From positions 96,254,749 to 96,318,748 of the forward strand of contig NC_092344.1 in the NCBI RefSeq assembly GCF_963676685.1: a DNA stretch of 64,000 nucleotides. The letters run 5' to 3'. The translations under genes and the position numbers were made by a program. Numbering within the stretch: the first letter of the stretch is position 1; each line of letters begins with the position of its first letter. Positions 1 through 12,200 of this stretch are shown piece after piece. The notes beneath the pieces are model-generated. The model was not told the DNA's origin. It saw nothing but the letters and a program-made list of their open reading frames with translations, and did no database searches. This stretch comes from Mytilus edulis (Eukaryota; Mollusca; Bivalvia; Mytilida; Mytilidae).

Positions 1-566
1 TTTTGGGGTCATTCATTCTGTACATTTTGCCCATTATTCTCTGTTTTGTAAACCCCTTTCACACCCTCGTGTCTATTAATGCATGAAATATGATTTAATA
101 ATAAGTGGAGTTTATGTCTTTCATGACTTTTCAGTTAGTAAGAACATTCATGATGGTCATCAATTAAGAGTTATAGACATATGCAGAATCTGTCATTTCA
201 CAAATATTTGAATGCACATGTCCCAGTAGAATCATAATTCCTTCATGTTTTACTAGAGGGTAACCATACAAAATAAAAAATTCCATAATTTTTACATGTT
301 GGTTGATTTCAATGTAATGCCTATTGATATAAGCCTAAAATGGCCATTTGATTGCTCAGGACAACATCATTTGACATAAATACAGAAAACAGAAAACAAG
401 ATGGCTGTTAAAATTCAAAAGGAATAAAGCCAAAATGTGTACTGCTTTTAAGAAATCGCACATATATACATATCTAGATGACTCTACCTAACTCTATGAA
501 ATGAGATACCTATATAAATATTAAAAAATTGTAGAAAGATTAAGTTTCTTTTACTTTATTATACAG
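1..566. other. No gene seen (probable intron)
   Basis: AT-rich sequence upstream of a coding exon that begins at 567 after a TTTATTATACAG splice acceptor. It is most likely the intron before that exon. I see no open frame, repeat array or RNA gene in it. Confidence 0.5.
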
Positions 567-2750
567 ATTATGTGAAATCAATAGAAGCAGAAATTCCACA
601 GTATGAAGAGGAGGCTAGATATTTTGCAAAAGGAGGAGACATGCATAAAGCTCAAGTAATGCTAACAAAGAAAAAACATGTTGAAAAAGAGGTATAGACA
701 CCTTACATAATAAAATAGTACGCAGATTTTAGCAAAATCGTGAAATTAAATATCTACGATAGCAATATTTCTTAATACCAGAAAATAGTACCCATAGCAT
801 TCAAACCTTGGGAAATCCATTTGACATTATCCAAAAACATATGAAACACAGATAATGCCTATCCCTTTTAGCTTAAAAAAAAGAATTTAAGTCTTTTCTA
901 GAAATAAATGTATTTAAAAGGAAGGTGATAGTCAGAATGTACTTTAAGCGATTTAATAAAATAAAGCAACATTATACTCATTTTCTATCTTATTAATTTT
1001 TGGGATACGATTGCTTTCAAGCAATCTGTAGACTTATACCGGTGGCTCAGAGCATTGCCCTCACGTCAATCGTTTTATTCTAAACATTAAGGAACATCTC
1101 AGATTCTTATGACTGTCTTGCTTTAAAAGGTAAAAACAAACAAAGGGATTGAACTTGAACAACTTTCCTATAATGTTCTTTTCATAATCTTCATGTTTGA
1201 TAAGTCCCTTGACTTACATGCGTGTTTTTAACAACAAGGAAAATCAGAATTAAGCAGTATTTATATTAAGTGTATTTATAAATTTAGAAACAGGTCAGAG
1301 GGAATTCCCAGTTTGATAAAATGCCAGAGTTCTCTGAATTCCGATAAATCTATTTCTGTCATATAAGAACTGAAGTGGAGTTTTTCTTATATGTTACCGT
1401 TATGAAACTGGTATTTGAGATTGTAATTCCATAAAGAAATAAAGAACCATCTAGGTCGTTTAATAAACATTAATATACGTTCTTGCTCCAGGGTTTGTTT
1501 TGGAAATTATGCACATGCGTATAGTTTTCTTGACTTCAAGGGGTTTTAGATTGAATGGTTGCTCTGGATTCCCCACTCAATTAATTAATTTATAACTCAT
1601 GGGATCTTTTCTATGTATGTCTGCTATTGAGGGTTATTGTTGTTGCATAATTTTAAATCATATGCATCATTTAAATTAAAATAAATGTAGTCCTTATCGT
1701 AGACACCCCTTCAGGCGAAATGGAGTCTTCTATATTATCGTTTGAGCTGTCTCCCTTCCGGAAGTAACTTCTGTGAATTCTGAAACAACACGTCGAGTAT
1801 TAGCTCGTTCTGTCAATAAACGTCGTATTATATTAAAAACGATCGCAATTTAAACCGATAAATGTGTACGGAAAGGAGTCATGATCACTGACCCAAAGGA
1901 AATTGGGGTTCCTCCTAGAATTAACGTAGGAAAATAGGTGATAAGATACGAAGTGAAATACCTTCTCTCACTCTGAGTCTCAGTGACTGCTGTGGAAAGT
2001 AAACTTGGAATTGATAGTACAAAAATAAAACAGAATACATGTAATTACATTGTTCATACACTTTTATCCGGGAGTGGCTATTTTGGTAACTATTTTACAT
2101 GTGCAGTTGAATTAGTTTTGAAAATAATATTATCCAGCTACATGTATACATGTGTCAATGAAACAACGGCAATCGTATTCCTCAGAGCAATCTGCTCTTT
2201 GATTATGTTAATCTCTCTTCTTGATTTCAATTTTTGTTATCACTGTTACCATACTTATGCAATATCTGTTAATATTATGTTCTTTTTTAAAGTGTGTTTT
2301 ATCAATTAAGTAAATCATTAAATGTATAATAATATGATGGAAAAACATTTTTTCTGAGTTTTGTTGTGACCCATCAGAATAATGTACTTCATTAATATCA
2401 ATAGCACCTTCATTTGGAACTTGAGGCCTAGTTGGGTGAGTGGTCTGAGTAGTCCTACTGCATGACTAGCATGGTCAATTCCGATCTTGATAGTTATTTA
2501 GCTGAAGGTCATAATTCTTTGCGGGAACTCCAGCTTCCTACACAAATAAAAATTGACTGCCAGGATATAGCCAATAGAGCTTAAAGTGGCATTTAACACA
2601 AATAATCATCTAATTATTTTGAACTTTATGTGTTGGAACAACTTTATTTTTAATTCCAATTTTTACACTTATTAGTAAATACAATTTTATTTAATTCAAT
2701 TATTTCCTTTTTAGTTGGCTGCAATCAGAAATAAATATCCAGATGTATGA
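567..2750 (+). CDS. C-terminal two exons of an unidentified helical protein
   Basis: Two spliced exons give a clean C-terminus. Exon 567-691 follows acceptor ATACAG, ends before GTATAG, and has two leading bases that complete a codon from an exon outside the window. The last exon 2715-2750 follows TTTTTAG and ends in TGA at 2748-2750. The join is phase 0. The 52-residue tail begins YVKSIEAEIPQYEEEARYF, continues with a GD-M-KAQ helix rich in KK, and ends AAIRNKYPDV. It is strongly helical and charged, and its A-x(4)-GD-x(3)-A pattern is loosely like DM14 or Snf7-type helices. That is too weak to name it. The intron 692-2714 carries a SINE-like copy. No AATAAA was found close behind the stop. 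The gene starts upstream of the window. Confidence 0.6.
2424..2625 (+). repeat. tRNA-derived SINE-like element
   Basis: A tRNA-like head (GGCCTAGTTGGGTGAGTGG) is followed by a block reading AAAATTGACTGCCAGGATAT and AGTGGCATTTAACAC. It ends in an ATAATCATC-type tail. From memory, the second block matches the conserved body of bivalve SINEs. The B-box region is decayed (GGTCAATTCCG). It lies inside the intron of the first gene. Confidence 0.5.
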
Positions 2751-3637
2751 TTCAAAAGAAAGATATAAACTGTGAGCTGAAAACTACACTCAAATTAACA
2801 TATATCCTGGTATGTGCCAAGGACAGTGTAATTTGTTTAAGATGCATAATTCCCTTCTGTGATTCTGTTGTTTTTCTCTATACAACATTAGATACTTATA
2901 TCATGTTTTAACATTGACAGACATATGTTCATATGTAACAGAACATTGGAAAAAGCTTTCTGGTTTTATATGTAGGGTTAAAATAAGGGATTATTCTTTT
3001 CCTTGATGTCATTCTTATTTTAAGAATGCAATATTTTTTGCTGTCGTATATCAGATATCTTATCAATATTTGTAACTTCATTTTCTTGAAAACATTTTAT
3101 TGTCAATCTCAATTTATTCTACATGTACAGTAGAGAATAAGTTTTCAGTATTGTTTAGAGCATGAAACCCAAAACGGATATACCATAACCTGAATATCAG
3201 CTGACGGTAGTTTGTCCATTCTGTCAACTCACCAGCAATACCTGATTATTGAACCATGTTCTCATGAAAATTTGTTTTGTTAAGAATATCATTATTGTTT
3301 GTGTGTTGTGTATATCTGTTTATTTATGGACATTATTATAATTAATAAGAAATTATGGAAATGAAACCAATATTTACTTTTTATGCCCCTGCAACTGAAA
3401 GTTATTAGGGATTTGTTTTACCCCTTTCCGTCCCTATCCATCATTTCACCCGTCTGTCCAATCATCGGTATATAATATTCCAGTGGCAGATAACTCCTTT
3501 TACAGTTTGAATGCTAGAAGGTTTTCAGATTGCTGAATTTTTGTACATATATTGTAGGTGTGCATGTGGTCATGATTTTGATTTTGATTTATATTTGCTC
3601 TTTTGGGAGATACATGTAGTTAAACTTTGTCATTTTT
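2751..3637 (+). other. 3' UTR and spacer, no gene seen
   Basis: Follows the TGA of the first gene and probably begins as its 3' UTR. At about 3380-3460 there is a remnant starting TTATGCCCCTGCAA, similar in opening to the TATGCCCCACC family that has two good copies near 58.3 kb and 60.4 kb. Otherwise I see only AT-rich sequence. Confidence 0.4.
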
Positions 3638-4590
3638 TATACGACTGCAAATATTTTTTTTGTATTGTATAATGGTATGATGTTGTCTTCGACTGCGCCA
3701 TCATTGTTGTCTGTGTCATCCGATATGTTAATGGGTCTCTTTGAAATTTAATAAGAAGGTTCAATACCACAAAAGGAACGTTGAGATTCATTTTGGGGAT
3801 GAAGGTCCCAACTGTTTAGGAATTAAGGACCCAAAAGGGGCCCAAAACAAGCTTTTTTTCTACTTTCAAGATAATTACTTGTGCATAAGTATTTTAATTG
3901 CTTTGAAATTGTTCCACAATGTTTACTACCACAATTTAAAGGTTTGGATTCATTTTGAGGGTTATGGTGCCAACAGTTTAGGAATAAATTTCCCAAAAGG
4001 GGCCAAAAACAAGCATTTTTGTAGTTTTTGGACAATAACTTGTATGTAAGAGTATGAATCTATCTGACAGTGTACCACAAGGTTCCATGTCACAAAAGGA
4101 AGGCTGGGATTGAGTTGGAGGTAATTGCTCCATTCATGCAGGAATTAGGGGCCAAAAAGGGCCAAAAACGAGCATATACATGTATCTAGTTTCCAGATAA
4201 GTGTTTAAGTGTATGGATCACTCTGAAAATACTACAATGTTCCATACTACAAAGGAAATGCAGGGATATAGTGTGGGGTTAATTGCTCCAAGGGGGGATT
4301 CAAAAAGTTTTGGAGGGTTCCAATTTTTTTAAGGGGTTCAATTTTTTTTCAAAATTTGTATAAAGTTTCAAGGAGAAATCTGTAATTGCACAGTATTGCG
4401 CAATAGATATGTAAGATCTTATTATTGGTTTTGTGTCAGAATTCTATATTTTGTCAAAAGATTTATAACAACCCAAATTCAGACAGTATCAAGCTTGAAT
4501 ATTGTGTCCAAATTTGGCCCAACTGTTCAGGTTTCAACCTTTGCGGTCGTATCAGACTGGGCTCAGCGAAGCATTTTATTTTGATATTGA
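3638..4590 (+). repeat. Dispersed repeat family C, copy 1
   Basis: Opens with TTTTTATACGACTGCAAAT and carries repeated blocks such as CAACAGTTTAGGAATAA and GGGGCCAAAAACAAGCAT. It closes with AACTGTTCAGGTTTCAACC and a TGCGGTCGTAT end. Other copies lie at 43314-44356, 54600-55385 and 62560-62790. The short open frames in it are not genes. Confidence 0.75.
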
Positions 4591-4653
4591 ATTACGTAAA
4601 AAATGCATAGCTACAGTTTGAATACTAGAAAGTTTTCACTCATGATGCAGATG

Positions 4654-4659
4654 TTTATT
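4654..4659 (-). promoter_or_regulatory. Polyadenylation signal overlapping a stop codon
   Basis: AATAAA on the minus strand shares bases with the TAA stop (4660-4658) of the BACK-jacalin gene. If it is used, the 3' UTR would be only a few tens of bases long. Confidence 0.4.
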
Positions 4660-5797
4660 AATTTATATTCAACATTCTATCAAATTCTTCTAACCCGCCA
4701 GTTGTTGATCTGAACACACTTCCTGTGGGCAAAATTTCCATGTAACCATCTCCCCCAAAAGCAATCCAGTTGAACTGTAAGTAAGCTATAGAATTAGCAT
4801 ATCTATGTTTAACTACCTTGCCCTTAAAGGAATGGAAATAGCCACGTTTGCTTGGTGGTATATCCAAATCACTTCTGTGTCCTCCATTTCCTCCGTACGG
4901 ACCAAATGTCCGGCCCATATTTGTAACAAAGGTAATATTGTCAATAAACATACCATGCCATATTTTGATATTAGAAACAACTTCATCTTCTTGAAGAGTG
5001 AATTCCTGTTCGTTTAAGATATTATGTGTTGCTGATTTCTTGCCATGAACAAGATGTGTTCCACTTTGATAATGAATGTATAATCCACCTACAACAACAT
5101 CACCTTCCCATCTTACTATCCATACTCTAATTGTTTTAGGTTTTTCATTTATCGCAATCAATTCAGAATCATTAAAATAACTGACAACGTCAAGTTTATA
5201 TCTTTCCAAGTATCTCTCTGGAATGGAAGCATACTCTTGAAAACTAATTAAATGTTTTTCAGATTGAGAATATTTTCTACTTGTAAGTGTTTTTGTTCGG
5301 TGTTTTTGGCATATACATGCCTTAAATGTAAATGTACATTCTTTTATCACATGTTCTAACATGTCTAAAGGTATATCAGAAAGACGGATGATGCCTAATA
5401 AGTCCAAAACAAATTCTTCTTTATCAACATTATTAGCAGATAGATAATTACCTAATGATGCAAGTATGCAGGCTTCATAATTTTCAACAGGTATTCCGTG
5501 ACTGAAAACAGCCAATTTTTCATTATTCAACAAAAATTTAAAGTCCTCATGTGGTAATTGATTTAATAGTCCATTTTCAACTACAACTTTGAAGTTTTCT
5601 GATATGCATTCTACTACTGCATCGGACATTTTGTCGAGGGAAAACTGTTTTACAAATGAAATCAAACTAATGGCTGTAGAAATTGTAATATTAGATATAA
5701 TAATGTTTTGACATTGTATTACAAGTGGTTGAACATCACAGTCATCTGTTGCTTCTTTGAATTTGGTGGCAAAGTTGCTGACAACCGTTGTATCCAT
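4658..5797 (-). CDS. BACK domain plus jacalin-like lectin protein
   Basis: A single uninterrupted frame of 379 codons. Residues about 50-170 look like the end of a BTB fold running into a BACK domain: alternating amphipathic helices with SLISFVKQFSLDKMSDAV and LLNQLPHEDFKFLL, as in BTB-Kelch substrate adaptors of Cullin-3 ligases. Residues about 205-350 look like a jacalin/ZG16-type beta-prism lectin, with WHGMFIDNITFVTNMGRTFG and the glycine loop GPYGGNGG at 299-306. The BTB core that would bind Cullin-3 is absent from this frame. It may lie in upstream exons, or the protein may have lost it. An in-frame TGA lies seven codons before the ATG, so the start is the first available in this exon. 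A carbohydrate-reading adaptor or an immune lectin are both possible; the function is inference. Confidence 0.7.
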   Translation of the reverse strand: MDTTVVSNFATKFKEATDDCDVQPLVIQCQNIIISNITISTAISLISFVKQFSLDKMSDAVVECISENFKVVVENGLLNQLPHEDFKFLLNNEKLAVFSHGIPVENYEACILASLGNYLSANNVDKEEFVLDLLGIIRLSDIPLDMLEHVIKECTFTFKACICQKHRTKTLTSRKYSQSEKHLISFQEYASIPERYLERYKLDVVSYFNDSELIAINEKPKTIRVWIVRWEGDVVVGGLYIHYQSGTHLVHGKKSATHNILNEQEFTLQEDEVVSNIKIWHGMFIDNITFVTNMGRTFGPYGGNGGHRSDLDIPPSKRGYFHSFKGKVVKHRYANSIAYLQFNWIAFGGDGYMEILPTGSVFRSTTGGLEEFDRMLNIN

Positions 5798-5802
5798 GGA
5801 GT

Positions 5803-5945
5803 CTATAGATGAGTTTCAAATTTTGATTTTAAGAAGGAACTGCCATGGTTGACCAGGGTCATTGGCGTGGAAAGATATTTTCTCTGTGATATGGTAAAAA
5901 TTCCCTGTTGGACTGGTCCATACTGTATTACATTTCCTAAAACAA
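5803..5945 (-). other. Possible upstream exon of the BACK-jacalin gene
   Basis: On the minus strand a TTGTTTTAG acceptor-like site ends at about 5945. The sequence after it stays open for about 39 codons in the same frame as the BACK-jacalin gene (residues such as VWTSPTGNFYHITEK) until a single TGA at 5818-5816. It could be a 5' UTR exon, or a coding exon cut off by the stop. A second frame is open here too, so the evidence for coding is weak. Confidence 0.3.
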
Positions 5946-6074
5946 GAGCAAAAAATCTAATGTTAACAAAAACAAGAGTGAACATGCTGAAATGTCTCGC
6001 CTTCTGTACTAGCCATTGATATTATGGTGATAGTTCTAAATAGAAAGCCTTACTACAACTATTACATAAACTTA

Positions 6075-6425
6075 ATATGATCCCAGAAAATGAGGTCAAG
6101 GTCATATTAACCAAACGAGAAAAACATGTACACCTTACAATCATTCAATACCATAAACATAGTTGACCTATTGACAATATATAGTTTCTAAGAAACAGAC
6201 TTAACCAAAAACTTAACATTGACCAATGAACCATGAAAATGAGGTCTAGGTCAGATGAACCATGCCAAGCAGACATGTACAGCTTACAACCCTTCAATAG
6301 AAAACATATAGTTGACATATTGCTTATAGTTTAAGAAAATCATTCCTAAACTCACTGAACCGTGAAAATGAGGTCAAGGTCAGATAAAACCTACGAGACT
6401 GACATGTACATCATAAAATACTTTC
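6075..6425 (+). repeat. Dispersed repeat family E, about three units
   Basis: Units carry GAAAATGAGGTCAAGGTCA, then ACATGTACA-CTTACAA and a CAATAC-ATA-AGTTGACCTATTG block, spaced by roughly 130-150 bases. Related stretches occur at 22985-23250, 23485-23590 and 40680-40930. Confidence 0.65.
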
Positions 6426-7523
6426 ATACACCAAATATGTTGCTAATTTATTTAAGTAATGATATTTCATTTTCTAAAGGATTGCATTATCATAGTAGTT
6501 AAAGTTTATAAAACCCCAAAATATCCGTCCTTTTTTCACCAAATTGAAATTTCTTCTAAACACGGTCCACCGACAGACAAATAGTTAGAAAGCAGGTAAC
6601 GGTTTGATCGAAAGTTTATCATCAACAATAGTCAATTGATGTGAACATTCAGTTGTTGCAAAAAAAGATTAATACCTTAACTCTGACCTACTAAAGTTGT
6701 TTTCACTTCGATTTAAGACTAGTTTTTCATCGATTTTTTATTTACTCTATTTATTCATATAAAATTAAGCATATTAACTTTTTGTCGGCGTCGATACTAT
6801 TATTGTCAGTACAAATAAATATTTTCCATTCTTTCATCTGTAATCATCATACATGGTAATAAAACATTGCAAATGTGTTGACGTTTAACAATAATTATCA
6901 TAAGTATGTTATAGATTCTTTAATAGAAATATTATTCTGTATATCATCGTTTTACCTTATAATAATTATAATTTTAAGAGCAGATTATCAGTCTAAGAAA
7001 TGACTATTCCTGGTCTCCCTTGTTCCACTTTCAATGACATTCTTTTTTCTTCTTCAATAAATGAATCACATGCTAAAAACAATCGGAACCCATCTCGGAC
7101 TCCACAAATGTCAAACTAAATATTTGACCAATATACTTTATTTTAAGACACATTTAATGAAGCTTTGGTTTAAAAACTTTTTAGAAATATAATTTAGGTA
7201 GCAATGGCAAAAGATCACGACTAGAAGTGTAAGATATTTAGGTTTATAACCACTGACCTGCTCTATTAATCGCAGAAGTTTTCCGTTTGGTTTACTTTAC
7301 GTTATACGCTTGAACAATAAACATATCCATATTAAATATATTGTCATGCATGATTGCGTAAACCCCTGAAGACTGACGACGGTCATATAACCCTAATTAA
7401 ACGTAGCTGTTTATATAAAAAGATAGTGAGCACGTGCAAAAGTATGCTTTAAATCTTATATAGCCTTATGGTCTGTAAACAGGACTAAATGGAAAACAGC
7501 CAACTGGATGTTTAACGACAATC

Positions 7524-7973
7524 TATATAGAATCATATTCAAAACAGTGTAGCTGTGGTCATTGATTGACGACCTTAATTTATCCCATTGACTGGGGCAG
7601 ATTACGTGAACGTTTGTCTGTAACGACCGCTGCTCACTATGTACTTGTTAAAGACACTTAAACTGTGGGGTCACAAAAGGTTCTCAACTCATAAATAAAG
7701 TAATTAGAAAAACTAATCAGGAATAACACGATGTTTTGATTTGTATCAATAATATATATCAAAACATAAAGTTATTCCTGAATAATTTTTCGAATTATTT
7801 TAATATTAAAGGCGTTAAGAACCTTTGGTGACCCACAGCTTAAATTCTATAATAAGTAAGTAGTGAGCAGTGGTCGTTACAAACAAACGTTCACATAATC
7901 TGCCCCAGTCAATGGGATAATTTAAGGTTGTCAATCAATGGCCACAGCTACACTGTTTTGAATATGATTCTAT
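7524..7973. repeat. Large fold-back (inverted) repeat
   Basis: The left arm starts TATATAGAATCATATTCAAA, and the right arm ends with the reverse complement TTTGAATATGATTCTATA. The arms stay matched with scattered differences through GTGTAGCTGTGG, GACTGGGGCAGATTA and AACGTTTGT to a centre near 7750, where an inner hairpin (TATATCAAAACAT and ATGTTTTGAT) sits. Each arm is a little over 200 bases. This suggests a fold-back MITE. Confidence 0.75.
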
Positions 7974-9291
7974 AAAACATGAAAAGTGGAATGTGTACTT
8001 CATAAATATAAGTCCCAGGGGCTGATAAAGGATTTTAGGTTAGGGGGCGCAATCTTCATTTTTTGGATAAAATTACCGAAATATTCTTTTACACTGAGGA
8101 CAACCGGCCATGCTTTGTGAATTTGAGAGGAGGGCACATGTACATCCACCACGCCCTTGTCTGATTGCGCCCCTGCGTCCACTGTTCTGCAATATAAAGA
8201 CATTGATCTAAGGATAGAGTATGGCATAGATGCATTCGTATGTAGTAATATTTTTAAACCGTATTATATCATATATTCGATTAAATACAACATGTGTGCA
8301 AATATCATGACTATATAAATATATTAATGAACAGGATGAATGAAACTTAAAGATACATTAAATGGATACAAATTATTCTGTAATGGTACTATTGAAATAG
8401 ACACGAACCATATGTTACTTAGATGATGAGTTCATAAAATCAATCAACTTTTGCAAGAAATACACTTTTGAACAAAAATAAATCTCCAGAATAAAAAAGG
8501 TTAATACATTAGATTCAAAAATAAGTACAGCCTCCGATTCGTTACAGCAAATTGTTTTAAATACGTAAGATCAAACTCAGAATAAAATTGGATATTGTCA
8601 ACGGTATAATTGTGTGTTGCTATTTTTATTTTTTTTGCTGACTGGAAGGATTTTTTTTGTATCTAAAATTTCGATTGTACTGACTCTAAAACGAAGGTAA
8701 TAATGAGCTGGGGCTTTGTGGAGGCAAACTGAGAGGAAGGGCAATTCAACATTCTCGAAATTGTTTTCATGATTTGCCAGAAAACTCGATTGATCAACAG
8801 CAAATCAACCAATCTCCGACTGTCATTGAACTTTACAATTTAAAAAAAAGTGAATAGTGAGGACAAAACTTGAAAAACTAACAAGTTACTATTTTAATAT
8901 AAAAAACAATGCAATATTACATTGTCAGTACATTTTATTCATGATCAGGATTACTATACTTACATGATAAATAAATATGATTTCTAATACATCTGCTTCA
9001 GTTTATGGGCAATTGACTAATTTTGTTGCTTGACCAATTAACACATATTAAATGTGATTTTAAACCGAAGGAGTAAAAACATACATGCTGGTTATCGTAA
9101 GTCAGTGTGACTAATTTTTCCTCGTTTAGTATATTTTCCTTATATGAAACATATCTCTATCGAAGCATGCATATTTCAAATGAAAAATCTATTTATTCAA
9201 ACTGAAGAAATATTGTCAATAGTATTCGTGTTGTATATTCATTTAGCTATACAGAAAACTGATCTCTACTATCCAGACATACTCCTAAACT

Positions 9292-12200
9292 ATGAATCAA
9301 ATTATTGTAGTTTTATTGTTTTGCATTTTGGATTGCATATTCAGTTGTACAAATTGTCCGGAGCACCAGAGTCAAAATGTGAAAAGTGACCTATGTCGCA
9401 AAAATGAAGATGGTCAGTACAACACGAATGGTAAGTTCAATTTTTTTCACCAGATATTTTTGGGGGTTATATTTAATTTCACTATTTAATTATAAATTGT
9501 GTTTTTATGTTTGTGTATCATTAAGCGGAATTCATAATGGAAATCAAATAACAAATTTAAAGTTCATTCAGTATTGATGGGTATATATTCTGTGATATGT
9601 TATTATAAAAAAAGAAGATTTGGTATGATTGCAATTGAGACAACTCTCCACAAGAGACCAACTGACACGAACATTAACAATTATAGGTCACAGTACGGCC
9701 TTCAACAATGATCAAAGCCCATTCCGCATAGTCAGCTATAAAAAGCCCCTAAATGAATATATGTAAAACAATTCAAACGAGAAAACTAACGGCCTAATTT
9801 ATATACAACAATTTAACGAAAAACAAATATGTAACACATAAACAAACGACAACCACTGAATTACAGGCTCCTGACTATGGACAAGTACATACATACAGAA
9901 CGTGGCGGGGTTAATGTCAATCTACGAATTACTGAGGACTTGCATGTTTACTCTCTTGGTATTTACTTATGTTTAAAGATTTAACTCAGTCAACTTGGTC
10001 CCCTTCGTGCATACTTACACATAAGGTCATCGCCATATTTTTTTTACAAACTATTGGATTATCGTTTACATATCTAATCCCAACATGCGTAGATAGCTTT
10101 ACATGTCGATAAATGTTATACAAAAATCGGCAATTTAAGGTTTTTAGATATGATGACGTAGCTCCATGTTCAAACCACTGCCTTAAAGGTTACTAATCGT
10201 ATTTATTCGCTTGTAAATTACATCGAGAGATTTTGCATCTCTGTACTTACCCAACCTTTCATTAGATCAAAATTAGTTTTGCATTTTTGAGTGAAATTGA
10301 AAATCACTTTAGAGGGAACCCGGATAAATGATTTTTCAGCTGACAAAATACGGTCTACTTGATTTTATATATCTACATAAATGATATTTCAGCTGAAAAC
10401 AACCGTCTACTTGATTGATAGTTCGGCTGACAAACTACCGTCTTCTTGGTTTTGTTTGGATAAAATATATTTCAGCTAAAACAACCGCATGCTTTTCTGT
10501 CTGGATAAATTATTTTTCAAATGATACGATTTTACTTCCTGTTAAACTGAACAGTTGCATTTAAAAAGCCTCTGAAAATAAGGCTAAGCTATAATATATA
10601 TCTCAATTGTCAACATTTTTACTTTATCCCAGAGCTGACTTTAATAGTCAGAAGAAAGAAATGTGAATAACAAGTGTATTGTTTAGTATTTCAGGGCACA
10701 ATACTAGAAGTAAAAGAAATGATTCCCAATCCAGATAGCATTATGGAAACCTCGGATCAGCTTGACGCCATACAAGTGTATTATGTTGTTGAAATCACAA
10801 AAGTCTACAAGGTAAAGATTCAAAAACTAAGTATTTGTTGCATATGTTGAGAGTTACAGTTGTATCTGGTAATAAAAGCAGGGAAATTAATGTAAAGTAT
10901 GTTCTGAGTTTATATCTATAGTTATCAACACGTTCAGACCGAATGATCATATGTAAATGTTGCATAACAAAAAAGCATTATTATATATTTAGTTTTATAT
11001 ATTCAATTACTTACTCTAAAGTTAAATTGCTTGTCTGGTTTCCTTTGTGGCTCTGATATAAATTTCACCATCGGTACTAGTACTCTAGTACTATAATTAT
11101 CATACTTCATATTTTCCCTCACGTACATAATGAACAAAATGTGTTTTCCCGTCTATTTTCGCAGTTAATATAAAAATGTTGAAATGTGATGTCCAATGAG
11201 ACAGCTAGCCACCAAAATAAAAATAGAGTAAATATATGAAATTATAGATCACTGAACGGATCGACTTCAACAATGAGAAAAAAAACCATACTGAAAGTCT
11301 GATATTAAATGCTTCAACATGACAAAGGTGAAACAAATCAAACGAGGAAACCAACGATATACTAGTAGTTTATAACTAAACAATTTTCGAAAACATTGCA
11401 GATATGAACCAACGACAACCCCTGAACTACAGGCTTCTGACCTTGGACAAATTCAGTAAATAATGTGACGTGGTTAAACATGTTTGTGAGCACTCGTCCC
11501 TCCTGCAAACTTTTGACAGTGGTGTAACAGCACAACATATGAACAAACTGTAAACATCAGTTGCAATCTGTCTATAAAAAAAAATCGTTAGGAGGCACAA
11601 AAACAACTAACATAAATGTTTCACTATCAAAATATCAATGTTTACGGGAGTTCAATTTGAAAGTTATAAACAGATGTAAATTTCATTGTTATTGCGAACT
11701 CAATTGTATCTTTCCATAGATTCACCTGATAGTTACCTGTCCATTTAAACGTTTGACAGTTCTATTGTCCCATTGAACAAATACAACAGGTATTGTTCTC
11801 TGTGTAGTTTACTCACTGGGACCTTTAAATTTCTTCTAAGAGAAATCTATTACTCATTACTTAATTTTCCAGAATTGATGGAAAGACTTAAGTACATGTA
11901 TTACATAAAAAAAAACTGCATGTGAATTTGTGTTTATTAAACATGTATAATATTTTTTTCATTCTGTTCAAAATAAATAATAATATAATCAAAAAAAGTT
12001 TGTTTTTAAAAAAAAAATATTGTTCCTATCAAAATTTTCATCTTTTAGTTTTTGTTTAGGTATAGAATACTTTTAAGAAGACCTTAATATTTAAACATCA
12101 CCATTTCTAGGGGTGTTGCTAAACGGCGGAAACGGAAAACGGAACGGAATACGGAACGGAAACGGAAAACGGAAACAGAAAAAAAATATTATCTTTTCTT

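Larger units (their letters stand above)
5986..9291. other. Intergenic spacer with repeats
   Basis: No gene recognised. It holds a run of family E units (6075-6425) and a large fold-back repeat (7524-7973). At 8010-8190 a degraded copy contains GGGGGCGCAATC. The short minus-strand frame at 8000-8227 lies in that degraded copy and is not convincing. The sequence before 9292 should hold the promoter of the TIMP-like gene, but I see no clear element. Confidence 0.5.

Noticed and set aside
1983-2309. 108-codon plus-strand frame
   Set aside because: It lies inside the intron between two exons of the first gene, has AT-driven composition and no domain.
10695-10811. Alternative start of TIMP-like exon 2 at the CAG acceptor (10694)
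   Set aside because: With the phase-1 donor of exon 1 it causes an early stop; the TTTAG acceptor eight bases upstream keeps frame.
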